Source: JAPEKQ01 sp964487295
Lineage (GTDB): Bacteria; Joyebacterota; Joyebacteria; Joyebacterales; Joyebacteraceae
DNA length: 25,387 bases
Direction: 5' to 3'
NCBI GenBank assembly: GCA_964487295.1
Contig: CAZAQL010000032.1
Span: 1-25,387 of the forward strand
The notes beneath the pieces were generated by a model, which was given only the letters and a program-made list of their open reading frames with translations, had not been told where the DNA came from and did not search any database. A program made the position numbers and the translations under genes. Positions 7,526-14,477 of this stretch are shown in pieces. Every line of letters begins with the position of its first letter. Positions within the stretch are counted from its first letter, which is position 1.

Positions 7526-8533
7526 ATGCAGTCGGTCGTCGTGACATCGGTCGTGGCTCTCTCGAGCCTGGCGGCGCTCTTCGGCGCCATTCTCGCGGTC
7601 GCATCCAGGATCTTCGCGGTGCATCGCGATCCCAAGGTGCTTGAGATCCTCGACGCGTTGCCGAACGCCAACTGCGGCGCGTGCGGTTTCCCCGGGTGCC
7701 AGGGCTACGCCGAGGCCGCCGTCGAGGCGGGGGTTCTTCCGGCCGCCTGTCCGCCGGGGGGCTCGGAGGTCGCACAGAAGGTGGCGGCCATTCTCGGCGC
7801 GGAGGCAGGGGAACACGTGCCGAAGGTCGCCGTCGTGCACTGCATCGGCGGGCGGTCGAACGCCGTGCAGCGCGCCGAGTACGACGGTATCGAGGATTGC
7901 CGCGCGGCGATCCTCGTCGGCGGTAAGCCCAAGGCCTGCGTCTTCGGATGCCTGAGCCTCGGAACCTGCAAGGCGGTCTGTCCCTTTGATGCCGTCGAGC
8001 TCGACGATGAGGGCATCGTGCGCATCAGCCGGGAGAGGTGCACGGGTTGCGGGGCGTGCGTCGAGGCGTGTCCCGTCAACATCATCGATCTGGTGCCGAA
8101 GGACATGCGCGTGCACGTTCGCTGCTCGAACCACGACAAGGGGAAGGCGGCGAAGGCCGTCTGCCAGGTCGCCTGCATCGCGTGCCGGATGTGCGTCAAG
8201 AAGTGCCCGTATGACGCCATCCACATGGAGAACGACCTCGCCGTCATCGACTACGAGAAGTGCCAGAACTGCGGCGTCTGCGCCGCCGTCTGCCCGACGA
8301 ACGCGATCGTCGACGAGGTGAAGGCGCGCCCGAAGGCGGTCATCGGCACGAGCTGCACGGGGCAGGGGAAGTGCAAGGAGGTCTGCCCGGTCAAGGCGAT
8401 CGATGGAGAGCCGGGAGAGAGACACGAGGTCGACCGCCAGAAGTGCATCGGCTGCGGCCTCTGCATGGAGGCGTGCCCGACCAGATCGATCAGCATGGTC
8501 GGCGCACTCGGACACCAGAAGGAACGAGGATAG
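7526..8533 (+). CDS. rnfB: Rnf complex polyferredoxin subunit RnfB
   Basis: Electron-entry subunit of 335 residues that accepts electrons from ferredoxin at the cytoplasmic face. It has an N-terminal membrane anchor (about residues 4-28), then the Fe-S domain NCGACGFPGCQGYAEA with its downstream Cys. Cluster motifs follow, including CKAVCPFDAVEL, CTGCGACVEACPVNII, CIACRMCVKKCPYDAI, CQNCGVCAAVCPTNAI, CKEVCPVKAI and CIGCGLCMEACPTRSI. That makes about six [4Fe-4S] clusters and a long, polyferredoxin-type RnfB as in clostridial or Thermotoga Rnf, longer than the two-ferredoxin-cluster proteobacterial form. ATG 7526 is preceded by GAAGGGGATTCG. The next gene starts 1 base after the stop. Confidence 0.95.
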   Translation: MQSVVVTSVVALSSLAALFGAILAVASRIFAVHRDPKVLEILDALPNANCGACGFPGCQGYAEAAVEAGVLPAACPPGGSEVAQKVAAILGAEAGEHVPKVAVVHCIGGRSNAVQRAEYDGIEDCRAAILVGGKPKACVFGCLSLGTCKAVCPFDAVELDDEGIVRISRERCTGCGACVEACPVNIIDLVPKDMRVHVRCSNHDKGKAAKAVCQVACIACRMCVKKCPYDAIHMENDLAVIDYEKCQNCGVCAAVCPTNAIVDEVKARPKAVIGTSCTGQGKCKEVCPVKAIDGEPGERHEVDRQKCIGCGLCMEACPTRSISMVGALGHQKERG

Positions 8534-8534
8534 C

Positions 8535-9515
8535 GTGGCCCGCGCCCGGGAGAAACCGAAGGCGGAGATCGCGGGGGGAGAGGTTCCCTCCGGCGGTCTC
8601 TCCATGTTCATCGCCGCCGGCAGGCTCAGGTTTCTCGTGGCGTCCTTCATGCCCGTGCTGCTCGGCAGCACGCTTCCGTTCTGGCTGCGGCCGCAGGGCT
8701 TCTCCTTCAGCCTTGTGCTGGCCGTCGAGACGCTCGCCGCAATGCTGCTGCTCCACGCCGGGGCGAACTTCGCCAACGAGTACTTCGATTCAAAGAGCGG
8801 GGTCGACGCGGCGAATCCCACGCGGAGCACGATGAACGGTGGGAGCGGGCTCATCGCGGCGGGCGTCCTGCCGTCGTCGTACTTCCGGAATGCCATGCTC
8901 ATCTTTCTCGTTGCCGGGGCTGTTCTCGGCGTTCATCTGAGCGTCTCGACCGGCTCGTGGCTGGTGCTGGCGCTCGGCGCCATCGGCATCGTCCTGGGGT
9001 ACGGGTACGCGGCTCCGCCGCTTCGCCTCGGCTACCGGGCGCTCGGCGAGGTCATCGTCGCGCTCAACTTCGGCGTCCTGCCGGTGCTCGGATCGTACTT
9101 CGTTCAGACCGGCACGTGGTCTTGGTCCGTCGTCCTCGCGTCGCTCCCGATCACCTTCGCGATCGTCCTCGTGCTCTGGGTCAACGAGGTTCCCGACATC
9201 GAGACGGATCGTGCGGCCGGCAAGCGGACGCTCGTGAACGTCATCGGACGCCGCTCGGCGTCAAGGGCGGGCGTGCTGACGATCGCGCTTCTGCTCTTCG
9301 GCTCGCTCTTCGTTGCCGTCTTCACGGGCGCACTGATACCGCTCACGCTGGTGTGCATTCTCTCGTTCGGCCTGATCCGCACGATCGTCGCCGACTTCTG
9401 GTCGATGCCCGAGGATCCGCGCGCTCTGCTGGAGGCCCAGAAGACGGCCATCAGGCTGCACGAGATCGTCGGTCTCGTCATCGGGCTCTCGGCGCTGGCG
9501 GGTCTGGCCGGATAG
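8535..9515 (+). CDS. menA: UbiA-family prenyltransferase, MenA-like
   Basis: Integral membrane enzyme of 326 residues that transfers a polyprenyl chain to an aromatic acceptor. For MenA this is 1,4-dihydroxy-2-naphthoate, giving demethylmenaquinone. The first Asp-rich motif is N81-E-Y-F-D85 through D91 (NEYFDSKSGVD) and the second is NEVPDIETDRAAGKRTL with D221 and D225. These bind the diphosphate through Mg2+. Eight or so hydrophobic helices follow the family pattern. I chose GTG 8535, one base after the rnfB stop and preceded by AGGAACGAGGA; the longer frame would lie inside rnfB. Its place in the Rnf run suggests a quinone partner for the redox module. No other menaquinone genes are in the window, so another UbiA acceptor is possible. 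Confidence 0.85.
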   Translation: MARAREKPKAEIAGGEVPSGGLSMFIAAGRLRFLVASFMPVLLGSTLPFWLRPQGFSFSLVLAVETLAAMLLLHAGANFANEYFDSKSGVDAANPTRSTMNGGSGLIAAGVLPSSYFRNAMLIFLVAGAVLGVHLSVSTGSWLVLALGAIGIVLGYGYAAPPLRLGYRALGEVIVALNFGVLPVLGSYFVQTGTWSWSVVLASLPITFAIVLVLWVNEVPDIETDRAAGKRTLVNVIGRRSASRAGVLTIALLLFGSLFVAVFTGALIPLTLVCILSFGLIRTIVADFWSMPEDPRALLEAQKTAIRLHEIVGLVIGLSALAGLAG

Positions 9516-9539
9516 CACGACCCGTCCGGAGGTTTCCCA

Positions 9540-10577
9540 ATGCAGAGGAGACGCATCGCGTGGAGCGTGGGAACGCTCCTCTTCGTCGTCGCGCTCATGT
9601 TGGTTCACGCGGCGAGGCGCCCGGCGATGCCCGAGCGCATCGAGGACCATCGGATCCTCATGGGCACGCTCGTGTCCGTGACGGCCTTCGCGGACGACGG
9701 CGAGGCGGCGAGGCGGGCGCTAGACGATGCGTTCGCGGAAATGGAACGCATCGAGGCGGCGACCTCGCGGTACGCTCCCGACAGTGGCGTCAACGCCGTC
9801 AACTCCCGCGGGCCGGGTGAGGAGACGACCCACATCGACCTGGACGTCTCGCAGGTCATCGCGCGTTCGCTCTTCATCTCGCAGGCGACGGGAGGAGCCT
9901 TCGATGTGACGGTCGCCCCCGTGTTCGATCTCTGGGATTTCGAGGAGGGCGCAGAGCCTCCCGAGCGCGAGGAGGTCGAGCGCGCGCTCGAGTGGATCGG
10001 GTACCGACAGATCGTCCTGCACCCCACGAGCGGGCACCTCATCATGCCGCTCGACGTCACCATCGATCTCGACGGGATCGCAAAGGGATATGCGGTCGAC
10101 AAGGCGCATCGACACCTTCGGACGAGCGGAGCGTTCACGGGCGCGATCCTGGACGCGGGAGGCGACATCCGATTCCTCGGGTCGCCCCCGGACGGCGGAC
10201 CGTGGCAGGTCGGGATCAAGCACCCGCGTCGGGAGGGGCTTCTCGGCGTCGTCTCGACGGAGGGAGGCAGTGTCGCGACCTCGGGCGACTACCAGCACTG
10301 GTTCGAGTTCGGCGGCGCGCGCTACCATCACATCATCGACCCGGCGACGGGCTACCCCGCGCGTGGCGTGATGAGCGTGACGGTCCTGACGGAGCGATGC
10401 ATGGACGCCGACGCTCTCGCGACGGCCCTCTTCGTGCTCGGGCCGCGCCGCGGCCTCCGGCTCGTCGAGGCGATGGAGGACGTTGAAGCGCTCTTCGTGA
10501 CGGGAGAGGAGGCCGTCGACGAGGTGCTCCTCTCCTCCGGACTCGAGGGACGGTACGCGCCGTCGGAGGACGACTGA
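9540..10577 (+). CDS. apbE: FAD:protein FMN transferase (flavinyltransferase)
   Basis: Uses FAD to attach FMN covalently to Thr residues of target proteins outside the cytoplasmic membrane. The 345-residue protein has an N-terminal membrane anchor (residues 5-22), then ApbE signatures in order: MGTLVSVTAF, GGAFDVTVAPVFDLW, DLDGIAKGYAVDKA, DAGGDIRFLG, GSVATSGDY, HHIIDPATGYPA and CMDADALATALFVLG. The last contains the usual Mg-binding Asp region. The ATG at 9540 follows CGGAGG at 9527-9532. Likely substrates encoded nearby are RnfG Thr185 and RnfD Thr169. It lies 24 bases after the menA stop, in the same likely operon. Confidence 0.95.
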   Translation: MQRRRIAWSVGTLLFVVALMLVHAARRPAMPERIEDHRILMGTLVSVTAFADDGEAARRALDDAFAEMERIEAATSRYAPDSGVNAVNSRGPGEETTHIDLDVSQVIARSLFISQATGGAFDVTVAPVFDLWDFEEGAEPPEREEVERALEWIGYRQIVLHPTSGHLIMPLDVTIDLDGIAKGYAVDKAHRHLRTSGAFTGAILDAGGDIRFLGSPPDGGPWQVGIKHPRREGLLGVVSTEGGSVATSGDYQHWFEFGGARYHHIIDPATGYPARGVMSVTVLTERCMDADALATALFVLGPRRGLRLVEAMEDVEALFVTGEEAVDEVLLSSGLEGRYAPSEDD

Positions 10578-10702
10578 GAAGCGGAACGGTGCGGGTCCGC
10601 GGGCGGGGCTGAGGGGCATCACTCGTCCCGAGGCACGGTTCGCTGCGGACCGCGGGCGACGGGGTGGGCGCCGTCTCGAGGGCACTATGTCTGGAGGGAA
10701 CC

Positions 10703-11725
10703 GTGGTCGAAGCAAGGCACTGGAGTCAACGTGACGATGGACGCGTCGCCTGCGAGCTCTGCCCGCAGGCGTGTGTGATTGCGGACGGGAAGGCCGGCAT
10801 CTGTCTCGGTCGCGTCAACCACGGAGGCAGGCTCTTCGCGGAGAACTACGGACGCTGCGTCTCCGTGGCCATGGATCCCATCGAGAAGAAGCCACTCTAC
10901 CATTACTGCCCGGGCGCCCGCGTTCTCTCCGTGGCCTGCAACGGCTGCAATCTCCGCTGCGACTACTGCCAGAACTGGCAGATCTCGCAGCAGCGCGCCG
11001 AGACACAGGAGCTGGGCCCCCGCGACCTGGTGCGTCTGGCCCAGGAGAACGGCTCGTTCGGGATCGCTTACACCTACACCGAGCCGCTCATGTGGTACGA
11101 GTACCTGCTCGACGCCGGAGCGATGGCGCACGAGGCCGGCCTGTCCAACATCCTGGTGACGAACGGGGTCATCAACGATGCGCCGCTCAGAGAGCTGCTT
11201 CCGCTGGTCGACGCGATGAACGTCGACCTCAAGTCGGTCCGGGAGGACTTCTACGTCAGGAACTGCCACGTCCGCGGCGGTCTGGACGCGGTCAGGAACA
11301 CGATCGAGACCGCCTCATCGTGGGGGAGTGGCGGCGGCGAACACCGCGTGCACATCGAGATCACGAACCTTCTCATCACCGGGGAGAACGACTCGGAGGA
11401 GGACGTCCGCGACCTCGTGGATTACATCGCGGGTGTCGACCGCGCGATCCCGCTCCACCTGTCACGGTACTTCCCGACGTACCGGATGACGAACCCGCCG
11501 ACCCCGGAGGAGTCGTTGAAGAGAGCGTACGAGATCGCCAGCGGGCGTCTTCACTACGTCTACGTCGGCAACGTGGGTCCCGGGTTCGCGGCCGACACCC
11601 TCTGTCCCAGGTGCGGCGCCACGCTCATCGAGCGCAGCGGCTACGCGACGCGCGTCACGGGTGTCGAGGACGGCGTCTGCGCGAGCTGCGGCAGGAGGGC
11701 GGACATTGGTGGTCGTTGTCCCTAG
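10703..11725 (+). CDS. amrS: AmmeMemoRadiSam-system radical SAM protein AmrS
   Basis: Radical SAM protein of 340 residues related to pyruvate-formate-lyase activases. The CxxxCxxC [4Fe-4S]/SAM motif is C82-N-L-R-C86-D-Y-C89. The N-terminal CELCPQACVIADGKAGICLGR and the C-terminal zinc ribbon (CPRCGATL...CASCGRR) are typical of AmrS. The physiological reaction is not well established; its usual partners AMMECR1 and MEMO1 are not in the window. I chose GTG 10703 because GGAGGGAA lies 5 bases before it and the product then begins at the conserved EARHW segment. The 125-base gap from apbE holds no gene I can support. Its 3' end overlaps the next gene by 20 bases. Confidence 0.9.
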   Translation: MVEARHWSQRDDGRVACELCPQACVIADGKAGICLGRVNHGGRLFAENYGRCVSVAMDPIEKKPLYHYCPGARVLSVACNGCNLRCDYCQNWQISQQRAETQELGPRDLVRLAQENGSFGIAYTYTEPLMWYEYLLDAGAMAHEAGLSNILVTNGVINDAPLRELLPLVDAMNVDLKSVREDFYVRNCHVRGGLDAVRNTIETASSWGSGGGEHRVHIEITNLLITGENDSEEDVRDLVDYIAGVDRAIPLHLSRYFPTYRMTNPPTPEESLKRAYEIASGRLHYVYVGNVGPGFAADTLCPRCGATLIERSGYATRVTGVEDGVCASCGRRADIGGRCP

Positions 11726-12110
11726 GCGTGGAAGGAGATTAGGCCTCCTGACGAGGGCCGACCGTCTCCTGCTGGCCGTGATGGTCTCGCTGGGCGCTCT
11801 CGGCGTCTTCGTGGCCGCGAATGCGGGGAACGGCGCGGGGGCCGTCGTCGTGCGCGGCGCGGACGGCTACGAGGTGACGGTACCACCCGGCCAGAGCACG
11901 AGGGTGTTCGTGCCGGGTCCCGTGGGTGACACGGTCGTCGTCGTGGAGGACGGCGTTGCGCGCGTGGCGGCGTCGGACTGCCGGCATCAGATCTGTGTCA
12001 ACATGGGGTCCATCAGCGCGCCCGGCGAGATGATCGTATGCGTGCCGAACGAGGTCACGGTGCTGGTGACGGGCCGGAGGGACGAGGGGCCGGACGCCGT
12101 GACACGCTAG
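11706..12110 (+). CDS. NusG domain II-containing membrane-anchored protein (EetA-like)
   Basis: A 134-residue protein with one N-terminal membrane segment (about residues 20-38) and an outward-facing NusG domain II: VVRGADGYEVTVPP, then SDCRHQICVNMG and a second Cys in MIVCVPNEVTV. Proteins of this type occur beside Gx-transporter, ApbE and Rnf genes; their biochemical role is unknown. From memory, the Listeria extracellular electron transfer protein EetA belongs to this group. The start is TTG 11706, with AGGAGG at 11693-11698 inside the amrS 3' end. GTG 11709 is the alternative. It is followed 10 bases later by the Gx protein, the usual neighbour. Confidence 0.85.
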   Translation: MVVVVPRRGRRLGLLTRADRLLLAVMVSLGALGVFVAANAGNGAGAVVVRGADGYEVTVPPGQSTRVFVPGPVGDTVVVVEDGVARVAASDCRHQICVNMGSISAPGEMIVCVPNEVTVLVTGRRDEGPDAVTR

Positions 12111-12120
12111 AGGAGGTTCG

Positions 12121-12681
12121 ATGACCACCGGGGAACCCCTGAGGGTCGGCTCAACGCCGTGGCTGACGCGGATCGCCGTGCTGCTCGCGCTCTCGATCGG
12201 TATCTCGGTCGCCGAGCGCGCGCTGCCCGTGCCGGTTCCCTTCCTGCGGCTCGGGCTGGCGAACACGGTCGTCATCTATGCTATCATGACGATGGGCCTG
12301 ACCGACGCGCTCGTCCTCGTCGTCCTGAGAGTGCTCATCGTCTCGATGACGGTCGGCGGGTTCCCGGGGCCGACGTTCATGCTGGCGCTCGGCGGTGGTC
12401 TCGCGTCCGCGCTGGCCATGGGGGCGGCGCGGTTGGCCTCGCCGCCGCTGGGGATCGTTGGAGTGAGTCTCGTCGGGGCGCTGTTCCACAACCTGGGGCA
12501 GCTCGCGGTCGTGGCCGCGCTCTTCGTCGGGCCCGGGCCGGCGGCCCGACTCGCCCCGCTGGGGGCGCTCATGGCCGCGGCGACCGGGCTCATCACCGGC
12601 ATCACAGCGCTTCTCGTGATGATGAGGCTGGATCGCCTGGGGACCCCCCTGGCCGCGGATGGACTGAAGGAGGGCGCGTGA
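12121..12681 (+). CDS. Gx transporter family / Hpre_diP_synt_I membrane protein (EetB-like)
   Basis: A 186-residue integral membrane protein with about five hydrophobic helices, in the family often labelled heptaprenyl diphosphate synthase component I. Diagnostic segments are FLRLGLANTVVIYAI (residues 41-55), FPGPTFMLALGGGLASA and GALFHNLGQLAVVAALF. The fold resembles ECF transporter S components, so a transport or membrane-assembly role is as likely as prenyl synthesis. The ATG follows GAGGAGG. It is paired with the NusG-II gene upstream, and its stop overlaps the RseC-like start (GTGA). Next to menA and rnf it could serve quinone or flavin electron transfer; that is inference. Confidence 0.85.
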   Translation: MTTGEPLRVGSTPWLTRIAVLLALSIGISVAERALPVPVPFLRLGLANTVVIYAIMTMGLTDALVLVVLRVLIVSMTVGGFPGPTFMLALGGGLASALAMGAARLASPPLGIVGVSLVGALFHNLGQLAVVAALFVGPGPAARLAPLGALMAAATGLITGITALLVMMRLDRLGTPLAADGLKEGA

Positions 12682-13145
12682 GAGAGATCGGACGGGTGTC
12701 GACCGTGAAGAGGGACGCGTCGGTCGTGAGCATGCCGATGTCCGGCGCCTGCGAGCGGTGCGGTTTCTGCATGGTCTCGGGTGACCGGCGGGAGGTCTAC
12801 CTTCTGGCGAAGAACGACGCGGATGCCGCCGAGGGGGACCTTGTGGAGGTCGAGATCACAGCCGGGCGCGTGATCTCCGCGGCGTTCATCATCTACATGG
12901 TGCCCGTCTTCCTGACGATCGCCGGGTTCGTGGTCGGGCACTGGCTCACCGGGGGCGACGAAGAGTCGATGCTGCCGATCCTCTTCGCGATCGGGTTCCT
13001 CGTCGCGTCGTTCGCGGGGGTCGCGCTCTACGACGCGCGGCTTCGCCGGGCGGAGCGGCACGAGGCGCGGATCGTGCGCGTCCTGGGCGACGAGGAGACG
13101 AGGGCATACGAGCGGACTGTCAGAACAGTCACGATGGGAGAGTAG
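12678..13145 (+). CDS. RseC/MucC-family membrane protein (SoxR-reducing system type)
   Basis: A 155-residue membrane protein of the RseC family. The N-terminal domain holds clustered cysteines (GACERCGFC) in a small beta domain (REVYLLAKN...GDLVEVEI), followed by two transmembrane helices (about residues 69-89 and 96-117) and a charged C-terminus. In enterobacteria RseC works with the Rnf-related Rsx complex to keep SoxR reduced, so its place at the end of the Rnf accessory run fits a partner of this complex. The start is GTG 12678, overlapping the previous stop by 4 bases and preceded by GAAGGAGGG. A role in sigma-E regulation is not supported by anything here. Confidence 0.83.
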   Translation: MREIGRVSTVKRDASVVSMPMSGACERCGFCMVSGDRREVYLLAKNDADAAEGDLVEVEITAGRVISAAFIIYMVPVFLTIAGFVVGHWLTGGDEESMLPILFAIGFLVASFAGVALYDARLRRAERHEARIVRVLGDEETRAYERTVRTVTMGE

Positions 13146-13148
13146 CTG

Positions 13149-13514
13149 GTGACCGACAAGGGAAAGCAACTGGTGGAGAGAGCAGCCGAACTCGCGCTCA
13201 CCAAGAAGGCTCTGGGCGTCATCGCCCTGGACCTGAGAGGGCTCTCGTCGAGCTGTGACTTCTTCCTCATCTGCCACGGGACGAGCGAGGTCCAGGTCAA
13301 GGCGATCGCCGACGCCATCAGGGACGGGTTGCGCGACGAGGGGGAGCGCGTCTGGCACACCGAGGGATACGAGGCGCGGCAGTGGATCCTCCTCGACTAC
13401 GTCGATGTGGTCGTGCACGTGTTCGAAGCGGAACGCAGGGACTACTACCAGCTCGAGCGTCTGTGGGGCGACGCTCCACGGCAGGAGTTCGCGGACGGAG
13501 AGGACCATGACTGA
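13149..13514 (+). CDS. rsfS: Ribosomal silencing factor RsfS
   Basis: A 121-residue homologue of RsfS/YbeB, which binds ribosomal protein uL14 and blocks subunit joining during starvation. The whole domain is present: ALTKKALGVIALDLRGLS, CDFFLICHGTSEVQVKAIADAI, then EGYEARQWILLDYVDVVVHVF and ERRDYYQLERLWGDA. The start is GTG 13149, 3 bases after the previous stop, with GGGAGAG upstream. The last 8 bases overlap the next gene. It usually neighbours nadD, so this position at the end of the Rnf cluster is unusual. Confidence 0.93.
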   Translation: MTDKGKQLVERAAELALTKKALGVIALDLRGLSSSCDFFLICHGTSEVQVKAIADAIRDGLRDEGERVWHTEGYEARQWILLDYVDVVVHVFEAERRDYYQLERLWGDAPRQEFADGEDHD

Positions 13515-13851
13515 GCTGTTCGGCAAGCTGAGCCGCGCCCTCGTGGACTGTGAGGTGTGCTACATCACGGTCCTCAACCGGCAACTGGAGATCGTGTGGG
13601 TCAATCAGACGATGGTGCGGGACTACGGCGAACTCGCGAAGCTCAAGGGCCGGAAGTGCTACGAGGCGCTCGCGGGGGACGCGAAGCCGCACTCCGGGTG
13701 CGCCGTTCAGACGGCGATCAGAACCGGATGCCTGGAACGGGCCGTCGAGCGGATCGATGGGCGCGCGCATCTCATCCTCGCCATCCCTTTCGATGACGAC
13801 CTGATCGCGGAGCTGATACTGGAGATACCTGAGAAGGAGCACACGCTTTGA
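13507..13851 (+). CDS. Single PAS-domain protein
   Basis: A 114-residue protein that is almost entirely one PAS domain: VCYITVLNRQLEIVWVNQTMVRDYG, then LKGRKCYEALAGDAKPHSGCAV, and two closing strands (AHLILAIPF and AELILEIPE). Cysteines at KCYEAL and SGCAV follow a pattern seen in PAS domains of anaerobes; metal or redox sensing is only a guess. There is no output domain, so it should act through a partner. The ATG lies within the rsfS 3' end (8-base overlap) after GGAGAGG, and its stop overlaps the nitroreductase start (TTGA). Close coupling suggests a shared redox role with that gene. Confidence 0.8.
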   Translation: MTELFGKLSRALVDCEVCYITVLNRQLEIVWVNQTMVRDYGELAKLKGRKCYEALAGDAKPHSGCAVQTAIRTGCLERAVERIDGRAHLILAIPFDDDLIAELILEIPEKEHTL

Positions 13852-14345
13852 TCGATCCGATTCTGGCTCGCAGGAGCATCAGGCAGTACGAAGAGCGACC
13901 CGTGTCCGACGAGGACATCCAGCGACTGCTCGAGGCGGCGATGGCCGCGCCTTCGGGCAAGAACCTCAAACCCTGGCACTTCGTGGTCATCACCGAACGA
14001 GAGAGGCTCGACGCGCTCGGTGACTCGGCGCCGTACTGGAAGATGCTCCACGATGCGCCGCTCGGGATCGTCGTCTGCGGCGACCCCGGCGAGTCTCGCA
14101 AGTACTGGGACCAGGACTGCGTCGCTGCGACCGAGAACATTCTGCTGGCGGCCTCCATGATGGGACTCGGCGGCGTCTGGCTCGGGTGTCACCCGACGCC
14201 GGAGCGGAAGGACGCTGTTCGAGACATCCTCGACATTCCCGCGGAGATCGAGCCCTTGAGCGTCATCTCCCTCGGCCATCCGGCGGAGGAGAAGGAGGCG
14301 CGGACGCAATACGACGAGGAGCGCGTGCACCGCGAGAGCTGGTAG
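13848..14345 (+). CDS. Nitroreductase-family FMN protein
   Basis: A 165-residue flavoprotein of the nitroreductase superfamily, which uses FMN and NAD(P)H to reduce nitro, quinone or other substrates. Seen: the N-terminal FMN motif ARRSIRQYEERPVSDEDI, AAMAAPSGKNLKPWHFVVI (about residues 33-51), the short DAPLGIVVCGD strand and GLGGVWLGCHP (about 105-115). The C-terminus lacks the long extra helix of larger members, as usual for this short clade. It starts at TTG 13848, overlapping the PAS stop, with AAGGAG at 13834-13839. The substrate cannot be told from sequence. Confidence 0.9.
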   Translation: MIDPILARRSIRQYEERPVSDEDIQRLLEAAMAAPSGKNLKPWHFVVITERERLDALGDSAPYWKMLHDAPLGIVVCGDPGESRKYWDQDCVAATENILLAASMMGLGGVWLGCHPTPERKDAVRDILDIPAEIEPLSVISLGHPAEEKEARTQYDEERVHRESW

Positions 14346-14477
14346 TCCACCGGGAGGCCGTGTTCTCGGAACCGCCAGTCCGGGACTGACGGACGGCGGG
14401 CGCAGTTCGCCACGCAGCTCGGCGGCGTGCTGCTCAAGCGCCGGCCGGTGAAGTACGGAGGCTCGAGGAGGTGAGCC

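Noticed and set aside
10578..10702. Inverted repeat GGTCCGC/GCGGACC in the apbE-amrS gap as a terminator or regulatory site
   Set aside because: Only 7 bp with a long loop and no T run, in very GC-rich DNA where such pairs are expected by chance.
14403..14474. Possible gene remnant (QFATQLGGVLLKRRPVKYGG) in the gap before the triple-PAS gene
   Set aside because: It looks like a plausible protein tail, but the frame is short, has no start or ribosome site and cannot be tied to any family by eye.
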